From Terriglobia bacterium (GTDB lineage Bacteria; Acidobacteriota; Terriglobia; Acidiferrales; UBA7541), in assembly GCA_020073485.1 (NCBI GenBank), contig JAIQFB010000032.1, positions 1 through 64,000 of the forward strand: 64,000 nt of DNA, read 5' to 3'. Made by a program: the position numbers and the translations under genes. Below the pieces are notes generated by a model. It was not told where the DNA came from. It did not search any database and was given only the letters and a program-made list of their open reading frames with translations. The stretch's first letter is position 1; every line of letters starts with the position of its first letter. Shown here piece after piece: positions 50,115 through 59,394 of this stretch.

Positions 50115-50584
50115 CCCGCGCGGGCATCGGCTACGATTTGCACCGCCTCGCTGAAGGCCGTAAGCTGATCCTCGGCGGCGTCGAACTCCCATTCCCCAAA
50201 GGCCCCGTAGGCCATTCCGATGGCGACGCCCTGGCCCACGCTCTTTGCGATGCTTTGCTGGGCGCCGCGGGACTCGGCGACATCGGTACGCATTTTCCCG
50301 ACACCGATCCGAAATGGAAGGATGTATCGAGCCTGCTCTTTCTTGAGAACATCCGGGAATTATTGAGCGAACTCGAATTTCGGATCGTGCACATTGACGC
50401 GATTGTCATCGCCGAGAAGCCAAAACTGGGCCCGCATTTTCCGGCCATGCGCGAGGCGCTGGCGCAATCGCTGGGCATCGCTCCCTCGATGATTAATCTG
50501 AAAGCCAAGACGAACGAAGGCGTGGACGCCATCGGGCGCGGAGAAGCCATCGCCGCGCAAGTGATTGTCACGCTGGAACGCTGA
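50111..50584 (+). CDS. ispF: 2-C-methyl-D-erythritol 2,4-cyclodiphosphate synthase
   Basis: This 157-aa enzyme catalyses the next-but-one step after IspD, cyclising CDP-ME 2-phosphate. The metal-binding GYDLHRLAEGRKLILGGV and GHSDGDALAHALCDALLGAAGLGDIGTHFPDTDP segments carry the Asp/His ligands, and KAKTNEGVDAIGRGEAIAA is the C-terminal signature. Length is normal for the trimeric family. It is coupled to ispD through the ATGA overlap. Confidence 0.97.
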   Translation: MTRAGIGYDLHRLAEGRKLILGGVELPFPKGPVGHSDGDALAHALCDALLGAAGLGDIGTHFPDTDPKWKDVSSLLFLENIRELLSELEFRIVHIDAIVIAEKPKLGPHFPAMREALAQSLGIAPSMINLKAKTNEGVDAIGRGEAIAAQVIVTLER

Positions 50585-50610
50585 CCCCATGCGGATAAAC
50601 TGAAAAGGTT

Positions 50611-50700
50611 GTCATTCCGAGGGCCGGTTTGCGGCCCGAGGAATCTCTCATTCTTTTGACTCTAAACCCAAGAGAGATTCCTCACTTCGTTCGGAATGAC
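50611..50700. repeat. Interspersed inverted repeat (GTCATTCCGA type)
   Basis: GTCATTCCGAGGG at the left end and TCGGAATGAC at the right are inverted, as are AGGAATCTCTC and GAGAGATTCCT inside. This is a second palindrome type, distinct from the CCAAGTCC family, of a kind widespread in Acidobacteriota. It fills the gap between ispF and rlmB. Confidence 0.7.
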
Positions 50701-50792
50701 ACGAGCACTTATTTGGCGGGCCGAAGCCAGCGCATTGGAAGTCTTCGCTTCATGCTGCACCGCGCTTGATGAACCAGGAGACCAGAAAATCC

Positions 50793-51557
50793 ATGAACCG
50801 CCTTACCGGCATCCACGCAGTGCGCGAAGCTCTCGAAGCCAATCGGCCGCTGGATTCCCTGATTATCGCGAAAGGAAGTCACGGCAATCGCATCGAGGAA
50901 CTGGTGCGCCTGGCGCGCCAGCAGAACGTCCCCGTGCGTTTTGAGGAGCGCATTCAGCTCGATCGCACCGCCGGCACGCGCGAGCACCAGGGCGTTGTCG
51001 CGTACGTTGCGGCGTCGCCCGTCGCGAGTTTTGAGGATTTGTTGAAGCCGCGCGATGCGCATGGCGCTCCCGGCCTGGTGGTTCTCCTGGATGGCGTCGA
51101 GGACCCGCAGAATCTTGGGGCTATCGTGCGCACGGCGCTGGCGGCTGGCGCGCAGGGCGTCGTCATTCCCGAACGCCGCGCCGCCGGACTCACCGAAACT
51201 GTCGCTCGTGCTTCCGCCGGGGCGCTGGCGCACTTGCCCGTGGCACGCGTAAAAAATTTAGTTCGCGCGATGGAAGAAATGAAAGAGGCGGGCTACTGGC
51301 TTGTGGGCTTGGATGAGCGCGCAGAACAGCGCCACACGGAAGTGGATTTCAAGGTTCCGGTCGGAATTGTGCTGGGAGGAGAAGGTAAAGGATTGCACGC
51401 GCTCACTCGGGAACGCTGCGATTTCCTAGTCTCGATTCCGACCACGGGGCCGGTGCGCGCGCTGAACGTGTCGGTCGCCGCCGGCGTCGTGCTGTTCGAG
51501 GCCGTTCGCCAGCGCGGGCAGGTAATTCAGCCGGCGAAGGCCTCTCCAACCGCGTAA
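50793..51557 (+). CDS. rlmB: 23S rRNA 2'-O-methyltransferase, TrmH/SpoU family (RlmB-like)
   Basis: This 254-aa protein starts MNRLTGIHAVREALEANRPL at ATG 50793, preceded by GGAG. Earlier in-frame TTG/ATG codons at 50766/50769 are less likely. The N-terminal substrate-binding domain (EHQGVVAYVAASPVASFEDLL) leads into the knotted SpoU domain: LLDGVEDPQNLGAIVRTALAAGA, ASAGALAHLPVARVKNL, and GEGKGLHALTRERCDFLVSIPTTGPVRALNVSVAAGVVLFE in parts. This fits methylation of G2251 in 23S rRNA. The target base itself is not provable from sequence. Confidence 0.9.
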   Translation: MNRLTGIHAVREALEANRPLDSLIIAKGSHGNRIEELVRLARQQNVPVRFEERIQLDRTAGTREHQGVVAYVAASPVASFEDLLKPRDAHGAPGLVVLLDGVEDPQNLGAIVRTALAAGAQGVVIPERRAAGLTETVARASAGALAHLPVARVKNLVRAMEEMKEAGYWLVGLDERAEQRHTEVDFKVPVGIVLGGEGKGLHALTRERCDFLVSIPTTGPVRALNVSVAAGVVLFEAVRQRGQVIQPAKASPTA

Positions 51558-51561
51558 TCGC

Positions 51562-51638
51562 GGTGGCACAGGCTTCAGCCTGTGCAGGTTTGGTTTTCCC
51601 CAGCGCAGAAGAACGCACAGACTGAAGCCCGTGCCACC
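51562..51638. repeat. Interspersed palindrome between convergent genes
   Basis: GGTGGCACAGGCTTCAGCC and GAAGCCCGTGCCACC are inverted around a central spacer with internal TGTGC/GCACA pairs. It ends 3 bp before the apt stop codon and may serve as a bidirectional terminator for rlmB and apt. Confidence 0.65.
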
Positions 51639-51640
51639 TC

Positions 51641-52162
51641 TTATTTGTCGTACTGAATCATCGTAAAAACATCAATCCCTGGCAGTCTCTTTCGTCCGTT
51701 GAGGAACGTCAATTCCACGGCGAACGACGCGCCGACCACGTTTCCGCCAAGCTTCCGCACCAGCGCCACGGTTGCCGCAGCCGTGCCTCCCGTGGCCAGC
51801 AAATCGTCGCTGATCAAAACGCGCGAGCCCGGCTTGATCGCGTCCTCGTGAATTTCCAGCGTGTCCGTGCCGTATTCCAGATCGTAGGTGACCGATACCG
51901 CTTTCGCCGGCAGCTTCCTGGGTTTGCGAACGGGAACGAATCCCGCGCCTAGCCGGTAGGCCAGCGCCGGCGCCAGGATGAATCCCCGCGCTTCGATGCC
52001 CACGACGGTATCAACATGTTCGCCTTCATAGTGGTCGCAAAGCGCGTCCACCAGGCTGTGAAATCCCGCGGGGTCCCGCAGCAGCGTCGTCAAGTCGTAA
52101 AACAGGATCCCCGGTTTCGGATAATCCGGGACTTCGCGAATCAATTCCTTCAAATGGTTCAT
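51641..52162 (-). CDS. apt: Adenine phosphoribosyltransferase
   Basis: This 173-aa enzyme salvages adenine to AMP using PRPP. It begins [25 protein letters not shown], the APRT N-terminus. [22 protein letters not shown] and [23 protein letters not shown] follow, with the PRPP loop [21 protein letters not shown] at residues about 118-138. It lies 24 bp downstream of the acylphosphatase gene on the same strand, so they may be co-transcribed. Confidence 0.96.
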   Translation of the reverse strand: MNHLKELIREVPDYPKPGILFYDLTTLLRDPAGFHSLVDALCDHYEGEHVDTVVGIEARGFILAPALAYRLGAGFVPVRKPRKLPAKAVSVTYDLEYGTDTLEIHEDAIKPGSRVLISDDLLATGGTAAATVALVRKLGGNVVGASFAVELTFLNGRKRLPGIDVFTMIQYDK

Positions 52163-52186
52163 GCCGTGCGCTCCGGTTCCCTGAAG

Positions 52187-52480
52187 TCAATATTCGGTTT
52201 CAATAGTGAAGCTGCCGGCATATTTCGCCAGCGCCTCCGCTTCGCTCTCATCCACGCGGTCAACTCTCGCCAGCATCGGGCCGCGTCGGAGTTCGCCCCT
52301 CAGCGCGTTCAGCTGCGCGGCGCTGCACAGGGCGTAAACTTCCACCCGGCCGTCGGGCAGATTCTTCACATAGCCCGCGACACCCAGGCGCAAAGCCACG
52401 CGCTCTGCAAAGTAGCGGAACCCAACGCCTTGCACCCTTCCCGACACATGAAATCGCTTGGCAAGAGTTTCCGTGGCCAT
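52187..52480 (-). CDS. acyP: Acylphosphatase
   Basis: This 97-aa enzyme hydrolyses acyl phosphates. The active-site loop HVSGRVQGVGFRYFAERVA gives the catalytic Arg, and the conserved Asn sits in GYVKNLPDGRVEVYA. ATG 52480 (MATETLAKRFHVSG) matches the usual length, while the longer frame to 52588 is not supported. It precedes apt. Confidence 0.93.
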   Translation of the reverse strand: MATETLAKRFHVSGRVQGVGFRYFAERVALRLGVAGYVKNLPDGRVEVYALCSAAQLNALRGELRRGPMLARVDRVDESEAEALAKYAGSFTIETEY

Positions 52481-52628
52481 ACGGCAAGACCTGAGTGCAT
52501 ATTTCCAGCCGCGCGATTGTAGCAGAGGTCCACGGGCCCGCGGTACGGAATCGTCATCATGGCGCGCCGTGTGTCCCAAAAATTGCAAGCATCGAAATGG
52601 AGTCCCGGCTCATGTACCATTCCTACGC

Positions 52629-55600
52629 ATGTTTCCGGCACAGCGAAACCCGGCACAATCCGGTAATCTCCGCAACGCGCGCCGCCTGATTGCGGCGGTA
52701 TCCGCGATTTGCCTGGGATGGGTTCCTTGTTTCGCGAAGCAAGCCTCCCCCGCGCCCCGCGCAGTCCAGCCAGCCGGCGTGGAAATTGTATCGAACGGCG
52801 GAGAGCCGGAATTGCGCGTCGGAGGCGTCCCGTTTTTCGTGCACGCCGCGCAATTCGATTATTTCCGCATGCCCCCGGATCTGTGGGCCCGGTCGCTCCT
52901 CCGCTACCGCGACCTGGGAATCAACACGATCGATATCCGCATACCCTGGAACTGGCACGAACCTCAAGATGGCCAATTCGATTTCGACGGCCACACGAAT
53001 CCGAATCGGGACTTGCGCTCTCTTCTGGGCCTCATCGCGCGCATGCGCTTCAAGCTGATCGTTCGGCCGGGCCCCGTCATTGGGGACCACTGGCGCAACG
53101 CCGGGATTCCCGATTGGCTGCTCGTCCATTCAGAGTATGGGATGAGCGCCGCGGACATCCAGAACGGCGTCGCGCCTCCCGATGCGGAGCTTGCCGCCGG
53201 GGATTCGAATGCAGCCGCGCGCCGCTGGCTTGCGAATGAAGTCCATATGACCTGCGCACGCCGCTGGCTGACCGCCGTGGCCAGAATAATCGAGCCTTAC
53301 AGCGCAAAAAATGTGGTTTCGATCGGTGATCCCGGCGACCCGGCAACGGCGACCAAGGAAAAGCAACTTCCCGGCCCGCTGCTCTTTGTGGCCCTGGAGG
53401 ACGCTGTTGCGGTTGATCCGGGCACCGACACGGCCGATCTGGCGCGTTATCTTGCAGAACTTCGCGAGGCGCTTGCCCGCGGCGGACTCGACCCAATATC
53501 TTTTCTGAACGTGCCCGGTGCCGCGGCGCAAGGCCTGACGCCGCTTCCGGCCGACTCGGCGGCTGAAGATTCGTCTCCGACCGGCCTTACTGGCCAGTGG
53601 TTTTATAATCCGCGGCCATCGCCGCCCATGGCCAAAGTCATTTCTATCAGCTCCGCTGCGCTTTCCCAAAAATCTCTTTTATCCGCGGCGGATGCTTCCT
53701 CGCTTTCTTTGCTCGCGCGGACGCTCGCCACACAGCCGGGATTTCCGCCGTTGCTTTCCGCTTTTTCAGCAACCATCTTTGCGCCGGCCGGCGACTCGCA
53801 AGCGGCGCAGCCAGCCTTGGAGAACACCTTGCTGGCGTCGCGCCTCTTGTGGGGAAGCGGCGTTCGCGGCATGGTCTACTCGCCGCTGCAGGACACGCTT
53901 ACGCCTGCGGGCTGGGAAACTCCGTCAGCTGCCCGCTACTTCCGGTGGGACGCCCCGCTGGACCTGGCCGGAAATAGAGGGCCTCGCGCCGGTGGCGTGT
54001 CGCGAAATGGCCAATTCATCTCCGCGTGGAGCGCCATGCTGGCCGCGTCCCACGTGCAATCCGATTTTGGGATTGTGGACCTGCGCGCAGGCTTGATCGG
54101 CGCAGGCCAAGCCGAAAGGGCGCGCGCCGCGCAAGTAATGGAACAGTTGTGTCGCGTTGCGGCGCTTGCAGGGTACGCGCCGGAAATCGTCAATCCCGGC
54201 GCGCAGTCCGCGGATCGCCTGTTGCGCGATTCTGTGATTCTTGTGCGCGTTCCTCAGGAGGATGGCAGCCATTTTCAATTATCGGAACGTGCGCAGACGG
54301 CTCTGTTGGAATTCGTCAGCAGGGGCGGAGTCCTGGTGTATTTTCCCGTGCGGCCACAAGGATCGCGCCTCGAGGCCTTGTGGCAGGGCGCGCCAGCAGG
54401 TTCTGCCGGCGGCGACAACTTAAACGAGCGGGCATACGAACGCGGCCGCGTGATTGCCTCTTCCATCGATTTCTCTTCCTGGGTGCAATTTACCCAGGAC
54501 CTCAGCGAGACCCGGGTGCAACCAGAAAGTGCCGCAACCGTGAAATCCTTTGCCGCCTTGATGGAACGGGCTGGAGCCCGCCGCAATCTAATCGTCACGA
54601 ACAGCGGCAATGCCGGCGAGAATCTTATCGCCTCGGAATTGGTCGCCAACAATGGCTCCGGGCGGCCCGCGCGGACTCCGGCGTGCGCGGAAAAGCAACT
54701 CTGCGCCGCCGCGTTAATCAGCGTCACGAACCTGAATTCCGAGCAGCCCTCGCAGGAATCCTTGGAACTCAACGAGCCCGGCCCTGCTGGCACAACGGCG
54801 CCCACGCGGAAGATCTCATTCGATGTCACGGTGCCGGCGCGCGATTCATTGCTCCTTCCGGTCCACGCGCCCCTGTGCGCCGGTGCCGCTCCGGGAGAGC
54901 ATTGCTCCGATGAAGTGATCGTGGCCGGCGCGGAGATGCTCGGTGCGCAGCGTGAGGGCAAGACACTGGAATTATCCTTCTACACTCCCTCGCACGCCAT
55001 CGCGCGCCTGCACCTGGAGAGCGCGCCCTCCAAGGTCGAATTCGACGAGGACTATCGAGCGGATAGCGAATGGAAGCAGGAAACCGGGGAACTCGAAGTC
55101 CAGCTGCCGCGCGGATCTTCGCCTGACTACGCGCGGGTCTTGCGGATTCATTTGCGTTACACGCCGCACGTCCAGGAAAAGGCGGACCCGGAGAAAGACG
55201 ATTTTCGCGGGTTGGATTATGAATTCTTCAACGCCATCCGATACCCGCTTGCTCCGGATGTGAACATCCCGACCAGCCCTCCGATACTGGTCGCCGATCC
55301 TAATTCCGGCGGACGAATGATCATCGCGACGCATAATCTTTCGGACGATTTGCGCACTTCGGATTTCACTCTCGACGGCGCGTTTCACGGCACGGGTTAC
55401 GCAAGAGTATTTGGCAAGGAGCAGCAGATTACGCGCATTCGATTTCAACCCTCTCGAGTCCCGGCGCCGGGCAATGCGCCGACTCCGCCTTTGCCCGACA
55501 ACCTCCTCCGCAGCCAACTCGCGATTCACTCGGGCCGCGAACGCGGCACCGCCCCGGTGCTGTTCCTGACGGCCAATGATGCGGGATATTCGCACTATCA

Positions 55601-56381
55601 GTACGATTTCGACCGGGATGGCGCGCCGGAATGGGTGCTGGAGAGCAGCCGCTTGCGCCTGATCGTTTCGCCCGCTTATAGCGGCCGCGCCGTCGCGCTT
55701 GTGGACAAGGAGACGAATGACGATCTAATCGCTTTGGGCGGCGCGCTGCACGATTTCCTGATTCCCTCGGGCGCCTCTCCGCAAGATGCGCCGCTATCGT
55801 CGGATTTTTCATTCAACCGCGGATACCAGGCGGAGTGGGCCGAAGGAAAACCCGACGCCGGCCTGCGGCTGACCTACCGGGAAGACGAACATTCTCCCGC
55901 TGGCCTTCGCGTCGAGAAGATATTGCATTTCAGCTCGCCGGAAACCATTGAGGCGTCTTACCGCATCTCTTATGCCGCTCCGTCTTTGGCCGATCCACGG
56001 TCTGCCGGCGCTGGGATGTCGTTCCTTTCTGAATTGTCCATTCCCGTGGTTGCCGGAGACGACGGGGCCGCGCAGTTTTGCTGGGAAGACGCGCCCTCTT
56101 CCGCGTCGGCCAATCCCGCGCCGGCCACAACGCCCGGCACGCTTTCCCACTGTGAGGGCTTCATTCCCCGGGGCGAGCCGATTTCTGTTCCGGAGGGGAT
56201 AACGCACATGGTAATCCGCTCGTACGGCAGGCAACCGCTGTCCGTGGAATGGACCGCCGGCCGGGCGATCGTTGTTCCCAAGGCATATTCCGCCCAGATT
56301 CGGTTCGTGGTTCAGCTTCCGCAATCGGGGGAGCCGCCCGGCGAATTCATCTTGCGGTACACTGCCGAGGACGCGCCGTAG
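52629..56381 (+). CDS. Large secreted GH35-like (beta-galactosidase-like) protein
   Basis: This 1250-aa protein starts at ATG 52629 with an N-terminal export signal (LIAAVSAICLGWVPCFA). Residues about 50-190 resemble the GH35 barrel entry: VGGVPFFVHAAQFDYFRMPPDLWARSLLRYRDLGINTID in parts, IPWNWHEPQDGQFDFDG, and IVRPGPVIGDHWRNAGIPDWL. The GH35 catalytic blocks are altered. The RPGPYICAEW motif reads RPGPVIGDHW, and LLFVALEDAVA replaces the usual QVENEYG. Activity is therefore uncertain. The rest is mostly beta-rich, with a domain near the end resembling galactose-mutarotase-like folds. It may be a non-catalytic or altered-specificity glycan protein. Confidence 0.7.
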   Translation: MFPAQRNPAQSGNLRNARRLIAAVSAICLGWVPCFAKQASPAPRAVQPAGVEIVSNGGEPELRVGGVPFFVHAAQFDYFRMPPDLWARSLLRYRDLGINTIDIRIPWNWHEPQDGQFDFDGHTNPNRDLRSLLGLIARMRFKLIVRPGPVIGDHWRNAGIPDWLLVHSEYGMSAADIQNGVAPPDAELAAGDSNAAARRWLANEVHMTCARRWLTAVARIIEPYSAKNVVSIGDPGDPATATKEKQLPGPLLFVALEDAVAVDPGTDTADLARYLAELREALARGGLDPISFLNVPGAAAQGLTPLPADSAAEDSSPTGLTGQWFYNPRPSPPMAKVISISSAALSQKSLLSAADASSLSLLARTLATQPGFPPLLSAFSATIFAPAGDSQAAQPALENTLLASRLLWGSGVRGMVYSPLQDTLTPAGWETPSAARYFRWDAPLDLAGNRGPRAGGVSRNGQFISAWSAMLAASHVQSDFGIVDLRAGLIGAGQAERARAAQVMEQLCRVAALAGYAPEIVNPGAQSADRLLRDSVILVRVPQEDGSHFQLSERAQTALLEFVSRGGVLVYFPVRPQGSRLEALWQGAPAGSAGGDNLNERAYERGRVIASSIDFSSWVQFTQDLSETRVQPESAATVKSFAALMERAGARRNLIVTNSGNAGENLIASELVANNGSGRPARTPACAEKQLCAAALISVTNLNSEQPSQESLELNEPGPAGTTAPTRKISFDVTVPARDSLLLPVHAPLCAGAAPGEHCSDEVIVAGAEMLGAQREGKTLELSFYTPSHAIARLHLESAPSKVEFDEDYRADSEWKQETGELEVQLPRGSSPDYARVLRIHLRYTPHVQEKADPEKDDFRGLDYEFFNAIRYPLAPDVNIPTSPPILVADPNSGGRMIIATHNLSDDLRTSDFTLDGAFHGTGYARVFGKEQQITRIRFQPSRVPAPGNAPTPPLPDNLLRSQLAIHSGRERGTAPVLFLTANDAGYSHYQYDFDRDGAPEWVLESSRLRLIVSPAYSGRAVALVDKETNDDLIALGGALHDFLIPSGASPQDAPLSSDFSFNRGYQAEWAEGKPDAGLRLTYREDEHSPAGLRVEKILHFSSPETIEASYRISYAAPSLADPRSAGAGMSFLSELSIPVVAGDDGAAQFCWEDAPSSASANPAPATTPGTLSHCEGFIPRGEPISVPEGITHMVIRSYGRQPLSVEWTAGRAIVVPKAYSAQIRFVVQLPQSGEPPGEFILRYTAEDAP

Positions 56382-56452
56382 ACAGAGCGAATCGTGAAAT
56401 CCCATGCTACAAAAGTTCCGCCAGGCGCATCCAACGAAGTGAAGCAGACACT

Positions 56453-57334
56453 ATGACACGTCATTCGATCCATCTTGCCGTTTTGTGCGCGATGGCATCG
56501 GTGCTTGCAGCCATGCCGCTCACGGTGGGCGCGCAAGACGCCGGCCCCATGCAGCCGCCCGCGTCCACCCGATTTCCCCCGCCTCCGCCACCCTCAAAGC
56601 CCGACCCTCCTTCGATTCCTCCGGAAGAAATCATCCGGAGATTTGCGGCAAAAGAAGACGAAATGGTCCGCGCGATTCTGGGTTACACGTTTCAGAAGAG
56701 CGTGCGCATCCAGGAAATCGGTCCGGACAACAAGCCCACAGGGCAGCTGGAAATCGTCACGCAGGAATGGATCTCTCCGGACGGCAAACTGATGGCGAAA
56801 CCTCTTCGCCGGCCTCCGGCCACGCTTCACAAATTGGACATCGAGCGCGGAGATTCCGATCTGCTGGCGGCGACTCCGCTGTTTCCGCTTACCACTTCGC
56901 AGCTTCCGAAATATGAAATCAGTTTTGGAGGGAAGCAGCCGCTCGATGAATTAAGCGCCTACTTTTTCACCGTAAAGCCCCGCGCCCTGGACCGCGCGCA
57001 TGCGTATTTTTCGGGCACCGTGTGGGTGGACGAGCAAGACCTAGTGATCGTGAAGCTCATCGGCAAGTGGGTCACGGAAACCGGCGACGTCACGTCTTCC
57101 GTTTTGCCGTTCAGCGTGTTTGAAACCTACCGCCAGCAGGTGGGCAAGAATCTTTGGTTCCCCGCGTACTCGCGTTCGGATGACACCGCCGATGTAGGGG
57201 GCGTGAGCGTGCCCATCCGTGCGATCGTCCGCTGGAGCGATTTCACTCCCGCTTCGAGCGCTCCCGCGGCGGGCGCTCCTGCCACGGATGCGCCAAGAAT
57301 GTCTGCGCCCCCGCAGAATCCGGCAAAGCCCTAG
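56453..57334 (+). CDS. Secreted protein of unknown function
   Basis: This 293-aa protein has a signal peptide (LAVLCAMASVLAAMPLTVGAQ). A proline-rich linker (FPPPPPPSKPDPPSIPP) comes next, then a domain starting EEIIRRFAAKEDEMVRAILGYTFQKSV. The strand-rich middle (YFSGTVWVDEQDLVIVKLIGKWV, SVFETYRQQVGKNLWFPAYSRSDD) recalls LolA/RseB-like periplasmic folds, but I cannot assign a family. It follows the GH35-like gene by 71 bp and may be co-transcribed. The low-complexity C-terminus (SSAPAAGAPATDAP) is probably unstructured. Confidence 0.65.
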   Translation: MTRHSIHLAVLCAMASVLAAMPLTVGAQDAGPMQPPASTRFPPPPPPSKPDPPSIPPEEIIRRFAAKEDEMVRAILGYTFQKSVRIQEIGPDNKPTGQLEIVTQEWISPDGKLMAKPLRRPPATLHKLDIERGDSDLLAATPLFPLTTSQLPKYEISFGGKQPLDELSAYFFTVKPRALDRAHAYFSGTVWVDEQDLVIVKLIGKWVTETGDVTSSVLPFSVFETYRQQVGKNLWFPAYSRSDDTADVGGVSVPIRAIVRWSDFTPASSAPAAGAPATDAPRMSAPPQNPAKP

Positions 57335-57337
57335 CAA

Positions 57338-58315
57338 TCACCGCCAGTCGTCGACTAAAAACACATCCGGCCGGTTATATCCCGCTTCGCCATTTCGCTC
57401 CATGGCCACGCCCTGCGTCGTGGCCCGGAATCCTGCGCCGAGCATTTCGCGATAGGCGTCCACGCGCGCCAGGTTCATCCCGGCGGTGAGCGTTGCCGCG
57501 CCTGTCGAAAGGCCGAACTCGCGGCAAGCGTTAAGCAGGCGGCGAAATTCACGCGGGGCACTCGGCCCGCCCCGCACGCATGCGAATTTCACGTAGCATT
57601 TGCCGCTGCCCGCTTCCGTGCCGCACCCTGCGTGGCACACGGCGAGCCCCACCAGCTGGCTGACGTTCCAGGTGAGCAGCGTGTCACCCAGATTCTGGCG
57701 GTCCACCGCCAGAATCTCCCGCTCCAGGTCGAGCCCGTCATAAATGGAAGACGTCAGCTCGCGGCAGGCCTCCAGGCACGCCAGCTTTTCCGGCTCTGAG
57801 AGCGCGCTGAAGCGCGTCCACTGCGTGGTCGTGTTTTCCGTGCCGACCGGCCGTTCCATCAGCGCCGTAAGAAATCGCGGCCAAAAACCGTATTTTTGAT
57901 ACAAACCCACGTGCTTGGCGCTCGCGGCAAACGTAAACAGGCCCGCGTGCCGCACTCCCCACCGATCGAATAAATCTATCGTAGGGCCAAGCAGAAGCTG
58001 CGCGATCCCCTTGTCCCACAGGTCCGGGAGGATAGCCAGCGGCCCGAAAAATCCGACGCTTCCCCAGCGCGCGGCAAGATTAATTCCCACCAGTTCACCG
58101 TCGCGTTCCGCCGCAAGTACCGCGGCCGGATCCGCCAGCCATCGCGTCCGGATGTAGTCGGCGTCTCCCGTGAATTTCAGCGGGTCGGCCAGCCCGAGAT
58201 ACGTTCCGAACGCCAGGCGAAAAATGCGATCCGCGGCGGGCAGATCGGATTCGCGCAGCAGGCGGACCGTGATGCCCGCGGGCGTTGTTCTGGATGATGC
58301 GGATTGGGAGGCCAT
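57338..58315 (-). CDS. GNAT-family acetyltransferase
   Basis: This 325-aa protein has an N-terminal GNAT domain (residues about 12-145): ITVRLLRESDLPAADRIFRLAFG, VLAAERDGELVGINLAARWG, and the acetyl-CoA region ILPDLWDKGIAQLLLGP. The second half (MNLARVDAYREMLGAGFR) shows a further GNAT-like motif, so the protein may be a tandem GNAT. ATG 58315 starts 16 bp after the stop of the upstream secreted protein gene, so both are probably co-transcribed. The acceptor is unknown. Confidence 0.8.
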   Translation of the reverse strand: MASQSASSRTTPAGITVRLLRESDLPAADRIFRLAFGTYLGLADPLKFTGDADYIRTRWLADPAAVLAAERDGELVGINLAARWGSVGFFGPLAILPDLWDKGIAQLLLGPTIDLFDRWGVRHAGLFTFAASAKHVGLYQKYGFWPRFLTALMERPVGTENTTTQWTRFSALSEPEKLACLEACRELTSSIYDGLDLEREILAVDRQNLGDTLLTWNVSQLVGLAVCHAGCGTEAGSGKCYVKFACVRGGPSAPREFRRLLNACREFGLSTGAATLTAGMNLARVDAYREMLGAGFRATTQGVAMERNGEAGYNRPDVFLVDDWR

Positions 58316-58331
58316 GCGTCTCTCGCGATCC

Positions 58332-59345
58332 TCAGGTTCCGGCTTTATGCAGCAGGGAAGGCGCCCCCGGCTCCTGCGGTTTCGTTTCCGCAGGCGGCGG
58401 CTCGGTGGATCGAGGTGGTTCAAGGATCCACTGAAACCCTTTTTCATAATCCACGTTGGCCATGGTGACTTGCGCTTGCTGCGGCACGACGGCGCGCAGG
58501 GCCAATTTGAGAAACTCCACGTCGGCCGCAGCCATCGATTTCTGGCTCTGCCCGTCGACAACAGAGGCAACCGACTTTGCGACGATCTGATTTGCCGCGC
58601 GGATCGCCGACAATCTCGCATCGTTCTGGTGCAGCAGGTCGAGCAGTTCATGCTCGTCCTTCGCGCGGTCCGCCGGCGGGTAACGCACCTCGAGCAACGT
58701 GCGCGGCTTGCCTTTGTCCGGTGGGTAAAGCTGGGTATAGCTCGGGCGCAGGACGCGCGTTTGCCAGTAGCCGGACGCGAGTTCTTCCTGGCGAATGTGA
58801 TAATCGAGAGTCCATGCTTCCGGCCCGTACCCTTCCACGTAGTCCACCAGGACAATGCGAAGCAAGGGCTCATCCTCGCCCATGCTGATCTTGTTGTGCA
58901 GTTGGCCTGCAAGCAGACGCAGGCGCTCTAGTACGGCGACGCCGAGGGCCTCGATATCGCTTGCCGAATCGGCATCCTTTTGCTGGACGGGTGAATGCAG
59001 CGCGGCCGCAGCAAGGCGGGGGAATTCGGCGTCCAGGCGCGCGGGCGCGTCCTTCGATTCCGGCTGCACCCACTCCACCGCGCCCATCATCACGGCCGCG
59101 CGAGACCCTCCCAGCGCCACCACCACCGGAGGCGGCGAATCGGGCTCGGTGTGCGCGTCGACCGCGGCCACAACAATTCCGTCCTTGGCGGCGCAGATCA
59201 CGACGCGTCCCTCCGCCAGATTCACCGCCACTTCCTGCGCCGACGCGGGAGAAGCTAAGAACCACGGATGCACACAGAGCAACACGGATAAAATCATAAG
59301 AAAAGAAACTGGAGAAAAAATGCGGCAGTGATCTCGATTCATCAT
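58332..59345 (-). CDS. Secreted protein of unknown function
   Basis: This 337-aa protein has a signal peptide (VSFLMILSVLLCVHPWFLASPASA). EVAVNLAEGRVVICAAKDGIVVAAVDAHTEP and VVVALGGSRAAVMMGAVEWV look like the strand pattern of proteasome-type N-terminal-nucleophile folds, but no catalytic Thr start is evident. The C-terminal part is a helical region and Pro-rich tail. It shares a transcript direction and short spacing with the GNAT gene. No family is assigned. Confidence 0.6.
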   Translation of the reverse strand: MMNRDHCRIFSPVSFLMILSVLLCVHPWFLASPASAQEVAVNLAEGRVVICAAKDGIVVAAVDAHTEPDSPPPVVVALGGSRAAVMMGAVEWVQPESKDAPARLDAEFPRLAAAALHSPVQQKDADSASDIEALGVAVLERLRLLAGQLHNKISMGEDEPLLRIVLVDYVEGYGPEAWTLDYHIRQEELASGYWQTRVLRPSYTQLYPPDKGKPRTLLEVRYPPADRAKDEHELLDLLHQNDARLSAIRAANQIVAKSVASVVDGQSQKSMAAADVEFLKLALRAVVPQQAQVTMANVDYEKGFQWILEPPRSTEPPPAETKPQEPGAPSLLHKAGT

Positions 59346-59394
59346 GACTATTATGGTTTAGAAAGAAATTTCTCTTATTCTTTATCCGTGTTCC

